Below, one piece after another: positions 43,363 to 50,518 of a stretch of 64,000 nt of DNA. Each line of letters starts with the position of its first letter. Position 1 is the stretch's first letter. This DNA comes from Treponema sp. (GTDB taxonomy: Bacteria; Spirochaetota; Spirochaetia; Treponematales; Treponemataceae). The DNA lies in contig JAEDFA010000002.1 in assembly GCA_016293005.1 (NCBI GenBank), positions 9,768 to 73,767 on the forward strand. Direction: 5' to 3'. Below the pieces are notes generated by a model, which worked only from the letters and a program-made list of their open reading frames with translations, was not told the origin of the DNA and made no database searches. A program made the translations under genes and the position numbers.

Positions 43363-43378
43363 AGGTTTGCGTTGCAAA
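43363..43378 (+). repeat. 16-nt palindromic motif, copy 1 (rpsR leader)
   Basis: AGGTTTGCGTTGCAAA; the core TTTGC-GTT-GCAAA can form a 5-bp hairpin. An identical 16-mer occurs at 63715-63730 before pnp. Both are preceded by TTACTTTT, at 11 nt and 2 nt respectively. Confidence 0.7.
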
Positions 43379-43466
43379 CTTTCTTTGGGTTAAACCTAAA
43401 AGGCAAAGTTAAAGGTGTAAAAACTTTTGCTTAAATATCAGCGTTTCCTGTTTTTAAGGAGCGCAT

Positions 43467-43508
43467 AAAAAGTCCGTCTTGAAAAATTATTTCTATCGGC
43501 TTTTTATT
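43467..43508 (+). terminator. Attenuator-like hairpin before rpsR
   Basis: AAAAAG-t-CCG (43467-43476) pairs with CGG-CTTTTT (43497-43505) with one bulge, ending TTTTTATT directly before GGAG of the rpsR start. It may tune S18/L9 output relative to S6/SSB. Confidence 0.5.
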
Positions 43509-43519
43509 GGAGTGTAAAA

Positions 43520-43843
43520 ATGTCTGACGAAAACAAAGATATGAACTATGAAGAAAAAGAAGTAATGCAGAATGATGCTGTAATGCCTGAAAACGAAGGT
43601 CGTGATGATGCAGGTGCAAGAGGAAAGGCAAAAACATTCTTCCGCAAAAAAGTATGCCGTTTTTGTGCAAACAAAGCAAAAATCGACTACAAAGATGCTG
43701 ACGGTTTAAAAAGATTTACTACAGAACGCGGTAAAATTCTTCCTCGCAGAATCACTGGAACATGCGCAAAACATCAGAGAGAACTTTCTGGTGCAATTAA
43801 AAGAGCACGCTGTATCTGTTTGCTTCCGTTTGTTGCAGACTAA
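43520..43843 (+). CDS. rpsR: Ribosomal protein S18 with acidic N-terminal extension
   Basis: The 107-residue bS18 has a normal core from about residue 38 ([19 protein letters not shown], then [22 protein letters not shown] segment and [10 protein letters not shown]). Residues 1-36 are an additional acidic tail with Asp/Glu/Asn ([11 protein letters not shown]). Core cysteines (CRFC, GTCAKH) suggest the zinc-containing form. GGAG lies 7 nt before the ATG; the start has no credible alternative inside the tail with a better Shine-Dalgarno. Confidence 0.95.
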   Translation: MSDENKDMNYEEKEVMQNDAVMPENEGRDDAGARGKAKTFFRKKVCRFCANKAKIDYKDADGLKRFTTERGKILPRRITGTCAKHQRELSGAIKRARCICLLPFVAD

Positions 43844-43917
43844 AAAAAATTAATATAAAAAGATATGCGATCCAACTCCTGGTGACGCAGTCTTAAAATT
43901 AAAGAGGAGCTTGTAAA

Positions 43918-44445
43918 ATGAAAGTCATTCTTAATGAAGATGTAAAATACCTTGGTGAAGAAGGTGATGTAAAAAATGTTGCTAACGGTTATGCAAGAAA
44001 CTTCCTTCTTCCACGCGGACTTGTAGTTCCGTACAACGATGCTACAGTTGCAATTTTTGAAGCACGAAAAGCAGATATCGAAGCAAGAAAAGAAGTTAAA
44101 AGACAGAATGCAAGAAGTCTTAAAGAAAAACTTGAATCTGCTTCATTTGAAATTGTTATGCCTGCTGGCAATAACGGAAAACTTTATGGTGCTGTTACTA
44201 CAACTGTAATTGCAGATCTTCTTGAAAAACAGGGCTTTGAAATCGAAAAGAAAAGAATCGATATTCCTGGTCTTGCAATTAAATCTGTGGGAAATTACCA
44301 TGCAACTATTAAACTTTACGAATCACAGACTGCAGAAATCAAATTCGTTGTAAAAGCACAGGAAACAGAAGAAAAAGTTTCTGGCAAAAAATCAGAAAAA
44401 AAAGCTGAAGTAGAACCAGAAAAAACAGAAGAAAAAACTGAATAG
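43918..44445 (+). CDS. rplI: Ribosomal protein L9 with charged C-terminal tail
   Basis: The 175-residue bL9 has the N-terminal domain MKVILNEDVKYLGEEGDVKN with NGYARNFLLPRGLV, the long connecting helix and the C-terminal rRNA-binding domain. The last 28 residues (after KFVVKAQE) are an added Lys/Glu-rich tail, probably disordered. GAGGAG lies before the ATG. It is followed by a 20-bp perfect palindrome (44454-44473) without a T-run. Confidence 0.96.
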   Translation: MKVILNEDVKYLGEEGDVKNVANGYARNFLLPRGLVVPYNDATVAIFEARKADIEARKEVKRQNARSLKEKLESASFEIVMPAGNNGKLYGAVTTTVIADLLEKQGFEIEKKRIDIPGLAIKSVGNYHATIKLYESQTAEIKFVVKAQETEEKVSGKKSEKKAEVEPEKTEEKTE

Positions 44446-44510
44446 TTAAAAATACTTTAAAAATTTTTAAAGTGTAAGAAATCAGTTTTTTTTGAAGGGC
44501 TGTCAAAAAA

Positions 44511-44627
44511 GTGAAATATGCTTTAAGACCATTTTGGATTGATGCATCGTTTTTCTTTTTGGCGGCCTTTTTCATTTTGAGTTTTTATTTACGGGGCAAA
44601 AATGACAGATTCAACATTAAAAGATAA
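44511..44627 (+). CDS. Possible 38-residue membrane miniprotein overlapping dnaB start
   Basis: GTG 44511 opens a 38-codon frame that begins MKYALRPFWID, has one hydrophobic Phe/Leu/Ala segment (ASFFFLAAFFILSFYL) and ends with a basic tail, stop TAA 44625-44627. GAAGGG lies about 12 nt upstream. It overlaps the dnaB start by 26 bp in another frame, compatible with coupled translation. A single-span, inside-positive topology looks natural, but the frame is short and could be chance. Confidence 0.35.
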   Translation: MKYALRPFWIDASFFFLAAFFILSFYLRGKNDRFNIKR

Positions 44628-45933
44628 AATTCCTCCTCACAATCTTGAGGCAGAACAGGCGGCTTTAGGAGCGGTTTTGCTTGACCCTGCATGTATGGCA
44701 GAGGTTGCAACAAAGATAAAGCCTGACAGTTTTTATTCTTTTCAAAATCAAGTCATTTACGAGGCAATGCTTTCTCTTTACAAGCAGAATATTCCTGTAG
44801 ATATCCTTTCCCTGATAAATGAACTTACAAAAATGGGAAAACTCGAACAGGCTGGTGGCGCTGCTGTAATTTCTGAGCTTACAAGTCTTGTTCCGACGAG
44901 TAAAAATGTAGGATATTATGTTTCTATAATTCTTGAAAAGGCAACCCGCCGTGATTTAATAAAATTCAGTTCAGAAGTAAAGTCTTTAGCATTCGATGAA
45001 ACTCATAAAGCTCAAGAACTTCTAGGCATTGCAGAGCAGAAAATTTTTAATCTTGCAGAACATCGGGAAACCTCGTCTGTTTATGCAATGTCTGATATTG
45101 TAAGCGCAACTATTGATTTAATCGACAAGCATTATCAGAATTCAGGAGGGCTTTCAGGAATTCCAACTGGTTTTGCAAAACTCGATACGATGACAAACGG
45201 ATTTCAAAATTCTGAACTTATAATCATCGGTGCGCGTCCTTCAATCGGAAAAACGGCTTTTGCACTTTCTATGATGGAATATATCGCAATCGAAAAGAAA
45301 ATTCCGTGCGGTTTTTTCTCTTTGGAAATGGCGTATCAGGCTATCGGACAGAGGCTTTTGACTCAAGTTTCACGAATTCCAAGTAATAAAGTTCGTTCAG
45401 GCTGGCTTAGCCTTTCAGATTTTAAAAAACTTCAGGATTCTGCAAGTTTGTGCTACAATTCTCCGCTTTACATAGTCGACACGCCGAATATGCAGCTTCT
45501 GGAATTAAGATCAATGGCTCGCAGAATGAAAGTTGAATACGATGTTAAGATTATTTTTATAGACTATATCGGTTTGATTTCAACTGAAAATAAAAATGCT
45601 CCCGTATATGAAACTGTTTCAGAAATTTCAAAATCTTTAAAAGCACTTGCAAGAGAACTTGATATTCCGATTGTTGCGTTGTGTCAGGTTTCCCGTGAGG
45701 CAGAAGGAAATGAACCGACTCTTGCGCAGTTAAGGGGTTCAGGTTCTATTGAGCAGGATGCAGATGTCGTAATGTTTTTGCACCGTGATAGAAAAGTAAT
45801 GGATGAAAAGTCTCCTGTTCAAGAGGCAAAATGTATCGTTGCAAAACAGCGAAACGGTTCAATCGGACCTGTAAATTTGATGTTCTTCCCGGAATTTACA
45901 AAATTTGAAAATCAAGCAGATGATGACAGTTAA
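44602..45933 (+). CDS. dnaB: Replicative DNA helicase DnaB
   Basis: The 443-residue hexameric 5'-3' helicase of the replication fork. The N-terminal domain (PHNLEAEQAALGAVLLDP) primes interaction with DnaG. The RecA-like domain has GARPSIGKTAFALSM (Walker A) near residue 212, FFSLEM, and IFIDYIGLIS (Walker B) near 325, with QLRGSGSIEQDADVVMFLHR near 380. No intein. CGGGGC precedes the ATG. It follows rplI, as in many bacteria. Confidence 0.97.
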   Translation: MTDSTLKDKIPPHNLEAEQAALGAVLLDPACMAEVATKIKPDSFYSFQNQVIYEAMLSLYKQNIPVDILSLINELTKMGKLEQAGGAAVISELTSLVPTSKNVGYYVSIILEKATRRDLIKFSSEVKSLAFDETHKAQELLGIAEQKIFNLAEHRETSSVYAMSDIVSATIDLIDKHYQNSGGLSGIPTGFAKLDTMTNGFQNSELIIIGARPSIGKTAFALSMMEYIAIEKKIPCGFFSLEMAYQAIGQRLLTQVSRIPSNKVRSGWLSLSDFKKLQDSASLCYNSPLYIVDTPNMQLLELRSMARRMKVEYDVKIIFIDYIGLISTENKNAPVYETVSEISKSLKALARELDIPIVALCQVSREAEGNEPTLAQLRGSGSIEQDADVVMFLHRDRKVMDEKSPVQEAKCIVAKQRNGSIGPVNLMFFPEFTKFENQADDDS

Positions 45934-45999
45934 TAATTTTAACAATAAGAGGAGTATTAAGGTTCTCTTAAGGAAATAAATTTTAAAACAGGATAAAAA

Positions 46000-47235
46000 A
46001 TGAAAGTAAATGCTTTAAAAGGAATGAAAGATATTCTTCCAAACGAACAGAAAATCCGTGATTATGTTCAGTCGAAAATTCTTGAAACTTACAGGTCATC
46101 TGGTTTTGAGAGAATTTCTACGCCGATTCTTGAGGATTCTGAAAATCTTGATAAATCGGATGGTGGTGATAATTTAAATTTGATTTTCAAAGTGTTAAAA
46201 CGCGGTGAAAAATTTTCTTCGGCTATCGAAAATAAAGATTTTTCTTCGCTTTCTGACATGGGACTTCGATATGATTTAACTCTTCCGCTTTCAAGATTTT
46301 ATGCAGCAAATAAAACTTCTCTTCAATTTCCGTTTAAGGTAATTCAGACTGACAGAGTTTTCCGTGCAGAACGCCCTCAAAAAGGAAGACTTCGTGAATT
46401 TGTTCAGTGCGATATTGATATTTTAGGCGATTCAAGTTGTAATGCAGAAGTTGAATTAATCGATATAACGGCAAGAGCAATGCTAAATATTGGATTTTCT
46501 GATTTTACGATTAACATTAACGATAGACGAGTTTTGAAAGATATGCTTGAAAATATGGGTTTCCAAAAGGAATGTATCGATTCAGTCTGCATTACTTTCG
46601 ATAAACTTGATAAAATCGGTGTTGACGGCGTAAAAAAAGAACTTCTTGAAAAACAGTTTGCTTCTTCTGCTGTTGAAAATCTTGTAGGATTTATTTCAGG
46701 TGGAATTACGCTCGATTCTGTTTCAAAAAAATGTTCTGATTCTTCTGTTGCAGACGATTTAAAATATGTAATTTCCACTGCAGAAAAAGTAAGTGAAGGT
46801 AAATATAAAATTTCTTATGCGCCAAATCTTGTTCGCGGTCAAGGGTATTATACGGGAATGGTTTTTGAAATTTCTTGTCCAGATTTTTCCGGGGCTATAG
46901 GCGGCGGTGGGCGTTATGACAATATGATTGGAAAATTTTCTGGTGAAAAAGTTCCTGCAGTCGGTTTTAGCATTGGTTTTGAAAGAATTTGCTCAATTTT
47001 GCTTGAAAGAAATTATAAAATTCCATCTCAAAAAGAAAAATGCGCTCTTTTATATGAAGAAAATATTTCTTTCCCGGAAGTTTTAAAAATTGCAGAAACT
47101 TTGCGCGAAAAATATATTGTTTCTGTTCTGAAAAAGGCAAAAAAAGCCGGTCCGCAGTTTGCAATGCTTGAAAATCAGGGGTATACGCAGTTTGCACAAA
47201 TAAAAGAAGGAAACCTTGTTTTAAAACATTCCTAA
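46000..47235 (+). CDS. hisS: Histidyl-tRNA synthetase
   Basis: The 411-residue class II enzyme charges tRNA-His. Motif 1 lies near KILETYRSSGFERISTP; motif 2 is DRVFRAERPQKGRLREF; the histidine-specific loop is LVRGQGYYTGMVFEI near 280; motif 3 is VGFSIGFERI near 325, with IGGGGRYDNM between. In motif 2 the continuation is REFVQCDIDI, more like archaeal and eukaryotic HisRS than the usual bacterial RxFHQ. A short C-terminal anticodon domain follows. AGGA lies upstream of the ATG. Confidence 0.93.
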   Translation: MKVNALKGMKDILPNEQKIRDYVQSKILETYRSSGFERISTPILEDSENLDKSDGGDNLNLIFKVLKRGEKFSSAIENKDFSSLSDMGLRYDLTLPLSRFYAANKTSLQFPFKVIQTDRVFRAERPQKGRLREFVQCDIDILGDSSCNAEVELIDITARAMLNIGFSDFTININDRRVLKDMLENMGFQKECIDSVCITFDKLDKIGVDGVKKELLEKQFASSAVENLVGFISGGITLDSVSKKCSDSSVADDLKYVISTAEKVSEGKYKISYAPNLVRGQGYYTGMVFEISCPDFSGAIGGGGRYDNMIGKFSGEKVPAVGFSIGFERICSILLERNYKIPSQKEKCALLYEENISFPEVLKIAETLREKYIVSVLKKAKKAGPQFAMLENQGYTQFAQIKEGNLVLKHS

Positions 47236-47245
47236 ATTCTTTCTA

Positions 47246-47275
47246 TTGACACAGTAATAAAATAAAAGTTATAAT
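47246..47275 (+). promoter_or_regulatory. Promoter of yebC
   Basis: Consensus TTGACA (47246-47251), 18-bp spacer, consensus TATAAT (47270-47275). It gives a conventional leader of about 38 nt with AAGGAG. Confidence 0.85.
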
Positions 47276-47319
47276 CAATAACTACTATTATTTTGTATTT
47301 TAAATATAAGGAGCATACA

Positions 47320-48066
47320 ATGTCAGGACATAGTAAATGGGCCACTATCAAACATGCAAAAGGTATTGCAGATGCTAAACGTGGTAAAATTTTTACTAAA
47401 TTCATTAAAGAAATTTCTATTGCTGCAAGAATGGGCGGTGGAGATCCAAATTCAAACCCACGCCTTCGTACAGTTATAATTAAAGCGCGTGCCGCTAATA
47501 TGCCTAAAGATAATATCGAAAGAGCTATTAAAAAAGGTACAGGTGAAGACGGTGGCGCAGCATACGAAGAACTTCTTTATGAAGGATACGCTGCTGGCGG
47601 TGTTGCTGTAATGGTTGAAGTTCTTACAGATAACAAAAACCGTGCTGCTGCTGATGTTCGTAACATTTTTACAAAAAACGGCGGAAATCTTGGTACTTCA
47701 GGTTCTGTTTCCAGAATGTTCCAGAGAAAAGGTACAATCGAATTTGATGCAGAAAAAGTTTCAGAAGATGAAGTTATGGAAGTTGCTCTTGAAGCCGGTG
47801 CTGATGATATCGTAAACGAAGACGGAATCATCACTGTTACAACTACACCAGATGCTTTCTCTGCTGTTGCTGATGCTTTAAATGAAAAAGGTTTTGAGTC
47901 ACTTTCTGCTGATGTAGGAATGGTTCCGGATATGTATTCACCTGTAGATGCAGATACTGCTGTAAAAGTTGCAAAACTCTTGAACAAACTCGAAGACAAC
48001 GATGATGTTCAGAATGTTTATTCAAATGTTGAATATCCAGAAGGATTTGATCCGGATTCAGAATAG
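47320..48066 (+). CDS. yebC: YebC/PmpR-TACO1 family translation factor
   Basis: The 248-residue product is a YebC protein, a family known as transcriptional regulators in some bacteria and as factors easing translation of polyproline stretches. It starts MSGHSKWATIKHAKGIADAK and has RMGGGDPNSNPRLR, MPKDNIERAIKKGTG and the LYEGYAAGGVAVMVE signature. ATG 47320 has AAGGAG 6 nt upstream; the frame extends upstream to 47293 but conserved MSGHSKW marks the start. It has its own strong promoter and terminator, hence a single-gene unit. Confidence 0.96.
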   Translation: MSGHSKWATIKHAKGIADAKRGKIFTKFIKEISIAARMGGGDPNSNPRLRTVIIKARAANMPKDNIERAIKKGTGEDGGAAYEELLYEGYAAGGVAVMVEVLTDNKNRAAADVRNIFTKNGGNLGTSGSVSRMFQRKGTIEFDAEKVSEDEVMEVALEAGADDIVNEDGIITVTTTPDAFSAVADALNEKGFESLSADVGMVPDMYSPVDADTAVKVAKLLNKLEDNDDVQNVYSNVEYPEGFDPDSE

Positions 48067-48111
48067 TTTAAAATCTATGGGCATAAAATTTTGAATGCCT
48101 TTAAATTTTAG

Positions 48112-48142
48112 TTTAAGCCCGCCTTAATTTCGGCGGGTTTTT
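48112..48142 (+). terminator. Terminator after yebC, adjoining the ruvC start
   Basis: GC-rich stem CCCGCC/GGCGGG (48118-48137), extended by flanking A/T pairs, with loop TTAATTTC and a following TTTTT. The ruvC ATG begins 6 nt beyond. Confidence 0.85.
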
Positions 48143-48147
48143 AATTT

Positions 48148-48702
48148 ATGGACGGCGAAGTACAATTTTTTTTAGAAAAATCAAATCTTTCTTTCTCGCA
48201 AAAAAAAATTAAGCGAATTCTTGGCCTTGATCCAGGACTTGCAAATACAGGTTTTGGTGTGATAGATTGCGTAAAAGGTTCTTGCCATCTTGTAAGTTAC
48301 GGCACAATCGAAACAAAACCTGATTTTTCGCATCAAAATCGGCTTTTAATAATTTTTAAGAAACTTCAGGAAATTATAAAAGAATTTAAGCCGGATTCTG
48401 CTTCAATGGAATCTCTTTTTTTTGCACGAAATGTTTCAAGCGCACTTAATGTTGCAGAAGCTAAGGGAGTTGTTTCTTTGTGTCTTGCGCTGAATAAAAT
48501 TCCTGTTACAGAGTATAAACCGAATCAAATTAAACAGGCCGTAACTGGAGAAGTAAAAGCAGATAAAAAACTCGTTCAGAAATACACGCAGATGCTTTTA
48601 AAACTTGATAATCCTGTAAAACCTGACCATGCATCTGATGCTTTAGCTTGTGCCATAACGCACAGTCATTTTTCAGATTTTAATTTGGGTGTGAAGATTT
48701 AG
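48148..48702 (+). CDS. ruvC: Crossover junction endodeoxyribonuclease RuvC
   Basis: RuvC cuts Holliday junctions after RuvAB migration. The 184-residue product has the catalytic acids: Asp in ILGLDPGLANTG near residue 28, Glu in SMESLFF near 90, and the DHASDALA pair near 163. About 22 extra residues precede the usual start; no other ATG, GTG or TTG exists in frame before the catalytic strand, so ATG 48148 is required. It abuts the yebC terminator, whose GGCGGG arm is the only Shine-Dalgarno-like sequence. Confidence 0.95.
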   Translation: MDGEVQFFLEKSNLSFSQKKIKRILGLDPGLANTGFGVIDCVKGSCHLVSYGTIETKPDFSHQNRLLIIFKKLQEIIKEFKPDSASMESLFFARNVSSALNVAEAKGVVSLCLALNKIPVTEYKPNQIKQAVTGEVKADKKLVQKYTQMLLKLDNPVKPDHASDALACAITHSHFSDFNLGVKI

Positions 48703-48761
48703 AAAATTTGAGAATTTAAAATCCTTTTGTGCCGGCACTTTATTCTTTTTGAATTTTAGAT

Positions 48762-48767
48762 TAGAAT
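48762..48767 (+). promoter_or_regulatory. Candidate -10 box of ruvAB (predicted leaderless start)
   Basis: TAGAAT, the same hexamer as before the GH53 gene, ends 7 nt before the ruvA ATG. The -35 at 17 bp (TTTATT, 48739-48744) is weak. Confidence 0.4.
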
Positions 48768-48774
48768 AATTTTT

Positions 48775-49398
48775 ATGTTTAACAGTCTTACTGGAACGGT
48801 TACCGGGAAATTTCCTAAAAAATTATTTGTTCAGACTCAGGCGCTTGAATGGGATATTTGCGTTCCGGATTCTGCATTAGATGATTTTGCACCTGTCGGG
48901 AAAGAGACAAAAGTTTTCCTTTATTTAAATCATTATGAAAACGGCATGGATTTGTATGGTTTTCCTTCAGAAGAAGAAAGAAGTCTTTTTTTTGATTTGC
49001 TGAAGGTCGATGGAATCGGGCCTAAAGGCGCAATAAAAATTTTAAGCAGCGTAAAATATCTGGAACTTGTTTCTGTTTTGGAAAGCGGAGAACTTGATGT
49101 CCTTGAAAAAATTCCTGGAGTCGGGAAAAAAACTGCTGCAAAAATGCTTTTAGCGCTCAAGGGAAAACTTTCTGTTTCTCAAAATGTAGGCAAGCGCATT
49201 TGTGAGAAAAGTAATAATTCTGATTATGCTGATGTCATAACTTCTTTGACAGAAATGGGATATGAACGCGTAAAAATTGAAGGACAAATTGCTTCTATTT
49301 TGGAAGAATTAAAATCTGACGAAGAATTTTTAAGAAAATCTCAAACTCAAAAAGAAGATTTTATTTTTAAGAAAGCTCTGATGGATATGTCGCGATGA
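48775..49398 (+). CDS. ruvA: Holliday junction helicase subunit RuvA
   Basis: The 207-residue DNA-binding subunit targets RuvB to four-way junctions. It has the N-terminal OB fold (NSLTGTVTGKFPKKLFVQ), the helix-hairpin-helix pair VDGIGPKGAIKILS and IPGVGKKTAAKMLLALKGKL, and a C-terminal RuvB-binding three-helix domain (ADVITSLTEMGY). There is no Shine-Dalgarno before the ATG; a -10-like box lies 7 nt upstream. The last codons overlap ruvB by four bases (ATGA). Confidence 0.95.
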   Translation: MFNSLTGTVTGKFPKKLFVQTQALEWDICVPDSALDDFAPVGKETKVFLYLNHYENGMDLYGFPSEEERSLFFDLLKVDGIGPKGAIKILSSVKYLELVSVLESGELDVLEKIPGVGKKTAAKMLLALKGKLSVSQNVGKRICEKSNNSDYADVITSLTEMGYERVKIEGQIASILEELKSDEEFLRKSQTQKEDFIFKKALMDMSR

Positions 49399-50489
49399 AA
49401 GAAAACGGTTTTTCAGCTTTAAATGATGATTCTTTACACATTGTCCGCTCCGAATCAAAAATTGACGGTTTTGATGATGATCTTGAAAAAGGAATAAATT
49501 TACGCCCTCAGTATCTTTCAGAGTTTATCGGGCAGGAAAATGTCAAAAAGAATTTAAAAGTTTTTATAGACGCTGCAAAAGAAAGAAAAGAGCCGCTTGA
49601 TCATCTTTTTTTAATGGGACCTCCAGGTTTAGGAAAAACGACTTTAGCTCAGATTGCTTCCCGTGAACTCGGCTCAGATTTTAAAGTAACTAGTGCACCA
49701 GCTTTGGAAAAACCTAAAGATTTGGCGGGAATTCTTTCTACAATTACAGAAGGAACCGTATTTTTCATAGACGAGATTCATCGGCTTAAGCATACAATCG
49801 AAGAAATGCTTTATATCGCAATGGAAGATTTTGAACTTGACTGGATTATCGGGCAGGGAGCATCCGCAAGAACTGTTCGAATTCCTCTTCCGCCTTTTAC
49901 GCTTGTCGGAGCGACTACAAAAGCGGGCTCTGTTTCAAGTCCATTGAGAAGTCGTTTTGGAATTATTCAGCGTTTTGAATATTATTCAAAAGAAGAACTT
50001 GCAAAAGTCATTTTCCGTTCTGCAAAACTTCTTGGAATTTCTGTAGAAAAAGATGCCGCTCTTTTAATGGGACAATGTTCAAGGGGAACTCCGCGTGTTG
50101 CAAACAGGGTTTTGCGCCGTATGAGGGATTTTGCAATTTATCTTGGAAAATCTGTCATTTCTCTTGATGTTGTTTATGAAGGATTAAAGGCACTTGAAAT
50201 TGATGAACTTGGTCTTGAAAAATATGACCGTGAAATTCTTTATAAAATTATCGAAAATTTTTCAGGCGGACCTGTCGGAGCAGAAACTCTTGCAATCTGC
50301 CTTGGAGAATCTTTAGACACTCTTGAAGATTATTACGAGCCTTATCTTATTCAGTGCGGACTTTTACAAAGAACTCCACGCGGACGAATTGTAACTGAAA
50401 AAGCTTTCAGGCATTTAGGTCTTCCTTTAGAATCTGATAAACGCGGCGTTTTCGACTGCCAAAAAACTTTATTTGAAAATGAACAGTAA
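49395..50489 (+). CDS. ruvB: Holliday junction helicase motor RuvB
   Basis: The 364-residue AAA+ motor drives branch migration. Walker A is GPPGLGKTTLA near residue 76, Walker B FIDEIHRL near 125, sensor 1 VGATTKAGSVSSPLRSRFG near 173, and the winged-helix DNA-binding C-terminus has FSGGPVGAETLA and QRTPRGRIVTEKAF. The N-terminus has about 25 residues before the LRPQYLSEFIGQ motif. It overlaps ruvA (ATGA) and precedes queA by 29 bp, the usual ruvAB-queA order. Confidence 0.97.
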   Translation: MKENGFSALNDDSLHIVRSESKIDGFDDDLEKGINLRPQYLSEFIGQENVKKNLKVFIDAAKERKEPLDHLFLMGPPGLGKTTLAQIASRELGSDFKVTSAPALEKPKDLAGILSTITEGTVFFIDEIHRLKHTIEEMLYIAMEDFELDWIIGQGASARTVRIPLPPFTLVGATTKAGSVSSPLRSRFGIIQRFEYYSKEELAKVIFRSAKLLGISVEKDAALLMGQCSRGTPRVANRVLRRMRDFAIYLGKSVISLDVVYEGLKALEIDELGLEKYDREILYKIIENFSGGPVGAETLAICLGESLDTLEDYYEPYLIQCGLLQRTPRGRIVTEKAFRHLGLPLESDKRGVFDCQKTLFENEQ

Positions 50490-50518
50490 ATACTGTCGTT
50501 TTATTTTTAAGGATTTAT

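Larger units (their letters stand above)
43325..43519 (+). promoter_or_regulatory. Structured ssb-rpsR intergenic region
   Basis: Non-coding, 195 nt. Successive features: an inverted repeat AAAAGTA/TACTTTT (about 43327-43351), the palindromic motif at 43363-43378 shared with the pnp leader, a GGGTTAAACC repeat, and the attenuator-like hairpin at 43467-43508. No promoter is obvious. Confidence 0.5.

Noticed and set aside
44454..44473. 20-bp perfect palindrome after rplI as a terminator or operator
   Set aside because: The sequence ACTTTAAAAATTTTTAAAGT is pure weak A/T apart from two G/C pairs and is not followed by a T-run; chance in AT-rich DNA is plausible.
47577..47999. 140-codon minus-strand ORF
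   Set aside because: Antisense shadow of yebC; rich in Ser/Thr/Ala from reversed GAA/GCT codons, no homologous look.
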